A stretch of 64,000 bases of DNA from Desulfovibrio mangrovi (lineage in GTDB: Bacteria > Desulfobacterota > Desulfovibrionia > Desulfovibrionales > Desulfovibrionaceae): contig NZ_CP104208.1 of assembly GCF_026230175.1 (NCBI RefSeq), positions 3,286,001 to 3,350,000 of the forward strand, given 5' to 3'. Every line of letters begins with the position of its first letter. Position 1 is the first letter of the stretch. Position numbers and translations under genes: made by a program. This document shows, in pieces, positions 60,179 through 64,000 of the stretch. The notes beneath the pieces are model-generated. The model was not told the DNA's origin. It saw only the letters and a program-made list of their open reading frames with translations, and did no database searches.

Positions 60179-61363
60179 TTAAAGGTATGTGGAAATGATG
60201 TGTTCCGCCAGCCTCTTTGCAGAATTTCCATCAATGTTGCTGAACGACAATTCTTTCAGCTTATTTCGGTCATTTGCAAAGGAATCGTTGTTGTTTACTA
60301 CGATGTTTTCAATTGCGCTGTACAGTTCATCCTGGGTCGTTGCCTTGTGTCCAGGGGTCATTGTGTCAAAGTCGAACAGCAGCTCCCTGTTTACCGCCAT
60401 GTACTTGGCAAGGTCATACGCATAGAAGATTATTGGCCTGTCAACATGCAGGAAGTCGAAGTAGATGGAAGAGTAGTCGGTGATCAAGGCGTCGCAGAGA
60501 GGGAGCAGGGGGTATGCGTCGCTTTGCGGTGAAACCATGATGACATTGGGTGGCAGCGTTCCGGTTTTGACGGGAATGTACGGGTGGAACTTGCACAGGA
60601 AGGCAACGTTGTGTTGCTGGCAGAAATGCGAAAGCCGCATGATGTCTATTGCGCCGTCCTCAAACGGACCGCCGCCATTGTCCCTGAATGTGGGCATGTA
60701 GAACACTGTCTTGCCGCCCTGTTTGCGGAAGCGGACCAGCTCACCGTACAGGTTGCTGTCGGTGTTGATCATATCAAGCTTGGAAGGGCGTCTGTGCAGC
60801 ACATCATTGCGGGGGTAGCCGGATTCAACGAACGCATCGGCCTTGAATGCCCGTGCAAAGGCGTTTTCGGTAAAAAAGGGCGATGTGGAAACGACCGTAT
60901 CGTATCCTGAATAGGAAAAGGTAAGGTGCGCTGCCTTGGCGGGATTCATGTTCACCGTGGATTCGATTTCCGGGAACCCGATGGCCTTCAGCGGTATGCC
61001 GTGCCACAGCTGAATGGATACGGCCTGCTCCGTGAGCGCCCAGAGAAATTCCTGATTCTTCCAACTGAAATCGTCACATATGACAAGGCCTGCTTTGGCC
61101 ATGAGCGCGGGCGCTTCCGGTTCATTCACCCAAACGGCGGGCAACCCTTGCGCGTGTAGGGAGGCAGCTTCCTTTTTATCAAAGGAAATAAAGTAGCATT
61201 CCAACTGGGGCTGGTGCTGAACGCAGTGCAGGAAGAAGTATTTGACGTTGTCGATGAACGAGCCGCCAGCCCGGCCAAAGAAGATCGCAAGATTCTTCTG
61301 CTTGGGGATGGAAGCCACCACTTCCTTCAGTCTGGTAATTTCGTGTTGTTCCATTGCAGGCAT
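60179..61363 (-). CDS. CDP-glycerol glycerophosphotransferase family protein
   Basis: The 394-residue protein matches the Glyphos_transf (TagB/TagF) family: IQLWHGIPLKAIGFPE, CKFHPYIPVKTG, and ALITDYSSIYFDFLHVDRPIIFY. Members transfer glycerol- or ribitol-phosphate from a CDP-polyol onto a glycan. With the adjacent nucleotidyltransferase it may decorate the glycan with a phosphate-linked alcohol; the substrate is uncertain. Confidence 0.88.
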   Translation of the reverse strand: MPAMEQHEITRLKEVVASIPKQKNLAIFFGRAGGSFIDNVKYFFLHCVQHQPQLECYFISFDKKEAASLHAQGLPAVWVNEPEAPALMAKAGLVICDDFSWKNQEFLWALTEQAVSIQLWHGIPLKAIGFPEIESTVNMNPAKAAHLTFSYSGYDTVVSTSPFFTENAFARAFKADAFVESGYPRNDVLHRRPSKLDMINTDSNLYGELVRFRKQGGKTVFYMPTFRDNGGGPFEDGAIDIMRLSHFCQQHNVAFLCKFHPYIPVKTGTLPPNVIMVSPQSDAYPLLPLCDALITDYSSIYFDFLHVDRPIIFYAYDLAKYMAVNRELLFDFDTMTPGHKATTQDELYSAIENIVVNNNDSFANDRNKLKELSFSNIDGNSAKRLAEHIISTYL

Positions 61364-62058
61364 TGTCCAGTCGTAAAATGAATGGGAACTGTTTTCTGAC
61401 TTGTACTGGGGTATTCAAATTGGATGCCAACTGCAAGGCGTAAGGCATATGCAGTTTAAAAAGGAGAAAAAGGAAGAGGGGACGCATGGTTGCGCTAGTC
61501 CTTAGTGGGGCGTGCTTCTCTGTACTATGGCTGTGAGGGGATTTGCAGGGGCTCAGAAGTGGTGCGGTTCATTTTTTTGACGGCACGTTGGGGAGGCTGT
61601 TTTGACGGCAAGGCCTCCATTTATGCACCGAAAGCACTTGTTTTCAATTTGGTGATGTATTTTCGTCTTCCTTCAGCTCGGTTTTAACCAGGCACAATCT
61701 TTGCAAATGTTTTCGTCTGGAGGACGGAGAGCCAAAATAACGTATGCTCCCCGCAGCCTTGTATTTAGTAAAGTCTTGATGGTTTGTAATTGTACCGTCT
61801 TGTTTTTGGGGAAGATGCTATGGGTAGATCATGTATTCTCCCCCATATCTTCTGATGGTATTTGCAAAAATGCATTGTCTGTCCTTAATGCATTAAGAGC
61901 TAAGTTAGAAGGTGGGCGTATGACAGCGTGATGACGCAAACGTGATCGTTTGTGATGTTGATGGCAACATGGTGCTTGCGCGTTGGGAATTTTGCACCCA
62001 GTGTTGTCGCCCATGTCAGAGTACGCTGTAATGTTAATTTAACAGACCGGAGAAATGT
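61364..62058 (+). other. 695-bp stretch without a recognised gene
   Basis: No supported gene is seen; open frames here (for example 61701-61931) have no family features. A sigma-54-like promoter lies at 61690-61705, and an AT-rich region runs from about 61690 to 62045 before the methyltransferase gene. The leader of about 340 bases could hold a small RNA or a regulatory element. Confidence 0.55.
61690..61705 (+). promoter_or_regulatory. sigma-54-type promoter upstream of the methyltransferase
   Basis: AGGCACA-ATCT-TTGCA has the exact GG-N10-GC spacing and only two deviations from TGGCACG-N4-TTGCW. The predicted start is near 61716. Confidence 0.5.
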
Positions 62059-62916
62059 ATGAAGAGTGTCCCCATAGAGCGTATTGCGGCATTGCAGGAA
62101 CGGGGCGCATTGCTTTTGGTTGATGATCCTTATCCCATCCGGCCAGCAGCTCGCTGGGGCCATGGCAAGCCCCCTCACCCGTTTCTCGATCAGCTATTTG
62201 CTACAAACCGCGATTCATACACCCCTTTCCTCAAGGATATTGTATCCATGAGGGACTGTTTTTCCGCTATACCTTTTGATGCGCCAGAAGATTCCCCCGA
62301 GCCTCGCTGGAATCAGCCTTGGCTGCCTATTTTGGATGGAATGAGCATATATACGGCACTAGCTGTGCATGCCCCCAAAAGGTTCATTGAAGTGGGGTCG
62401 GGAAATTCTACCAAGTTTGCGGCAAAGGCCATTTCTGACCACAAGCTCTCTACGCAGATATTTTCCATTGATCCACAGCCAAGAAGTGAGGTTGACGGCC
62501 TTTGTCACCGTGCGTTGCGTTTTTCGCTTGAAACGCTGGACCTCTCATTCTTCAATCAAGTTGGTGAAGGGGATGTCGTTTTTGTTGACTGTAGCCATCG
62601 GGCCTTACAGAATTCCGATGTTACGGTGTTCTTTCTGGAAGTGCTTCCTGCTCTTCCTGCAGGGTGCTATGTTGGTATCCACGATATATGTCTGCCCATG
62701 GACTACCCTCCCGGGTGGGAAAGCAGGTACTACAGTGAACAGTATCTTCTGGCGTGCTCTTTGCTTTTCGGATCAGGGGCGTTCGAGATTCTGTTGCCGT
62801 CATACTATGTTTCCACCACGCCTGATTTGAGTCAGGCTTTAAGCCCGCTGCAGGAGCTTCCTAATCTGAACGGACGGCCTCCCGTAGGGAGTATTTTTTG
62901 GATGCGGAAAAAGTAG
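62059..62916 (+). CDS. class I SAM-dependent methyltransferase
   Basis: The 285-residue protein has the SAM motif FIEVGSGNSTKFAAKAI, followed by IFSIDPQPRSEVD and VVFVDCSHRALQNSDV. It is similar to methyltransferases found in surface-polysaccharide loci that act on sugars. CCGGAGAA lies about 5 bases before the ATG. It stands alone after a long leader and is the last gene of the glycan region. Confidence 0.87.
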   Translation: MKSVPIERIAALQERGALLLVDDPYPIRPAARWGHGKPPHPFLDQLFATNRDSYTPFLKDIVSMRDCFSAIPFDAPEDSPEPRWNQPWLPILDGMSIYTALAVHAPKRFIEVGSGNSTKFAAKAISDHKLSTQIFSIDPQPRSEVDGLCHRALRFSLETLDLSFFNQVGEGDVVFVDCSHRALQNSDVTVFFLEVLPALPAGCYVGIHDICLPMDYPPGWESRYYSEQYLLACSLLFGSGAFEILLPSYYVSTTPDLSQALSPLQELPNLNGRPPVGSIFWMRKK

Positions 62917-63034
62917 CCGCAGTCTTCGGTTGTGGCAGAATGGGGCAGAAGATGGTGCTGCCCTTTGTTCTTCCAGAAGGGGATGGGGGGGCAGACCTGT
63001 AAGGGCGCGTGGGGGGATGCTTTGAAATGCGAAA

Positions 63035-63067
63035 AAAGGACTTATGCCTTTCGGGCATAAGTCCTTT
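63035..63067 (-). terminator. terminator downstream of tRNA-Arg
   Basis: A 14-bp stem (63035-63048 with 63054-63067) has a T-run on the minus strand (plus-strand AAAAAA at 63032-63037). It lies 9 bases past the tRNA 3' end. Confidence 0.88.
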
Positions 63068-63075
63068 GTTTTCCA

Positions 63076-63152
<77 letters not shown>

Positions 63153-63642
63153 ATGGGGAAAGTTGTAGTAAGCGGCACGCCATGCGTTGTCAAGGCAAAT
63201 CAATGCGCTGGGAATGGCGGGCATTGCGGCCGTCTGATCTGGTGGAGCGGGGGCCGGTTGCAGTGTTCCCTGTGCTGAATAATGACCAGCCGTCTTCCCC
63301 TCTCAGCGCCTTTCTCTGTATGTGGGCGTGCCTTCAATGAGACAACCTATCATGTTCTTCAGGGGGTTGTCAGTATATGTACTGAAATATGGAGACATGG
63401 CTGAATGATGTGTTTGCAGAATTGTTAAAATTGTAAAAAATTTTGTCTTCATGCATGGAGGTTCTGGCGCTTTGTAAACAATTCTGTTAAAAGCGCCGCA
63501 TCGCACGGCACGGCAAAGGGGATACGCAGGCTGTTGAAACAGGGTCCTTGCGTGGCGTGTGGCATCTTTTTTCTATTTCCACGGGCAGTTGCGGTATGGG
63601 CACATGTTAGCCGCAGAAGCACTGTCCGGGAACCGGGGACGT
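63153..63642. other. 490-bp stretch without a recognised gene, upstream of ubiX-like gene
   Basis: No supported gene is seen. The 63340-63500 part is AT-rich and probably holds promoters for the tRNA (leftward) and the ubiX-like gene (rightward). An inverted repeat GGCGCTTT/AAAGCGCC lies at 63466-63473 and 63490-63497. Confidence 0.5.

Positions 63643-64000
<358 letters not shown>

Overview
The window (about 64 kb, GC-rich except for a few islands) looks like the chromosome of a Desulfovibrionaceae-type sulfate reducer. The evidence is a CheV/CheY/FliA/FlhG/FlhF/FlhA/FlhB/FliR block with deltaproteobacterial-style sequences, a stand-alone IMP cyclohydrolase (PurH N-terminal half only), a TauE/SafE + DUF1634 exporter pair, a multiheme cytochrome c respiratory module, and a probable selenocysteine codon.

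Layout. 1-759: the 3' end of a TIGR00300 (LOR/SDH) gene. 826-13678 (minus strand): fliR-flhB-flhA-flhF-flhG-fliA-cheY-fliL-like, three small uncharacterised genes, dus, ispH and cheV. A sigma-54-type promoter lies directly in front of fliR. 13967-16535: purH (cyclohydrolase part) and hflX, the latter apparently starting at a non-canonical ATA. 16774-19800: a decayed RHS polymorphic-toxin locus with an interrupted RHS gene, two tandem small membrane proteins, a duplicated orphan RHS tip and a VanZ-like membrane protein. 20202-22917 (minus): eno, coaX and an SRPBCC protein. 23205-26947: a two-gene membrane redox module in which a cytochrome bd subunit I-like membrane domain is fused to a multiheme cytochrome c. 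27356-30466: TauE/SafE exporter, DUF1634 protein and a beta-helix transferase. 30588-36232: mutY, a zinc-ribbon/PilZ protein, a LysR regulator whose reading frame crosses an in-frame TGA, a C_GCAxxG_C_C redox protein, a D-Ala-D-Ala carboxypeptidase and a histidine phosphatase.

37030-62916: a roughly 26-kb surface-glycan cluster. It has gmd and fcl (GDP-L-fucose), a neuA-neuB-neuC set (nonulosonic acid), a sulfotransferase, a pyruvyl transferase, a polysaccharide deacetylase, a hexapeptide acyltransferase, a radical SAM enzyme, several methyltransferases, four very large glycosyltransferase fusions and a divergent nucleotidyltransferase/glycerophosphotransferase pair. No flippase, polymerase or ABC exporter gene is visible. 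With sigma-54-like promoters at both ends, this makes cytoplasmic glycosylation of a protein such as flagellin a reasonable hypothesis. 63076-64000: a tRNA-Arg(CCG) gene and the 5' end of a UbiX-type flavin prenyltransferase gene.

The most striking observation is the LysR-family gene at 32544-33431. An in-frame TGA stands where related LysR proteins carry a Cys, the frame continues for a complete effector domain, and an SECIS-like hairpin with a bulged U and a GGUC loop begins 13 nt after the TGA. It is a candidate selenocysteine-containing transcription factor.
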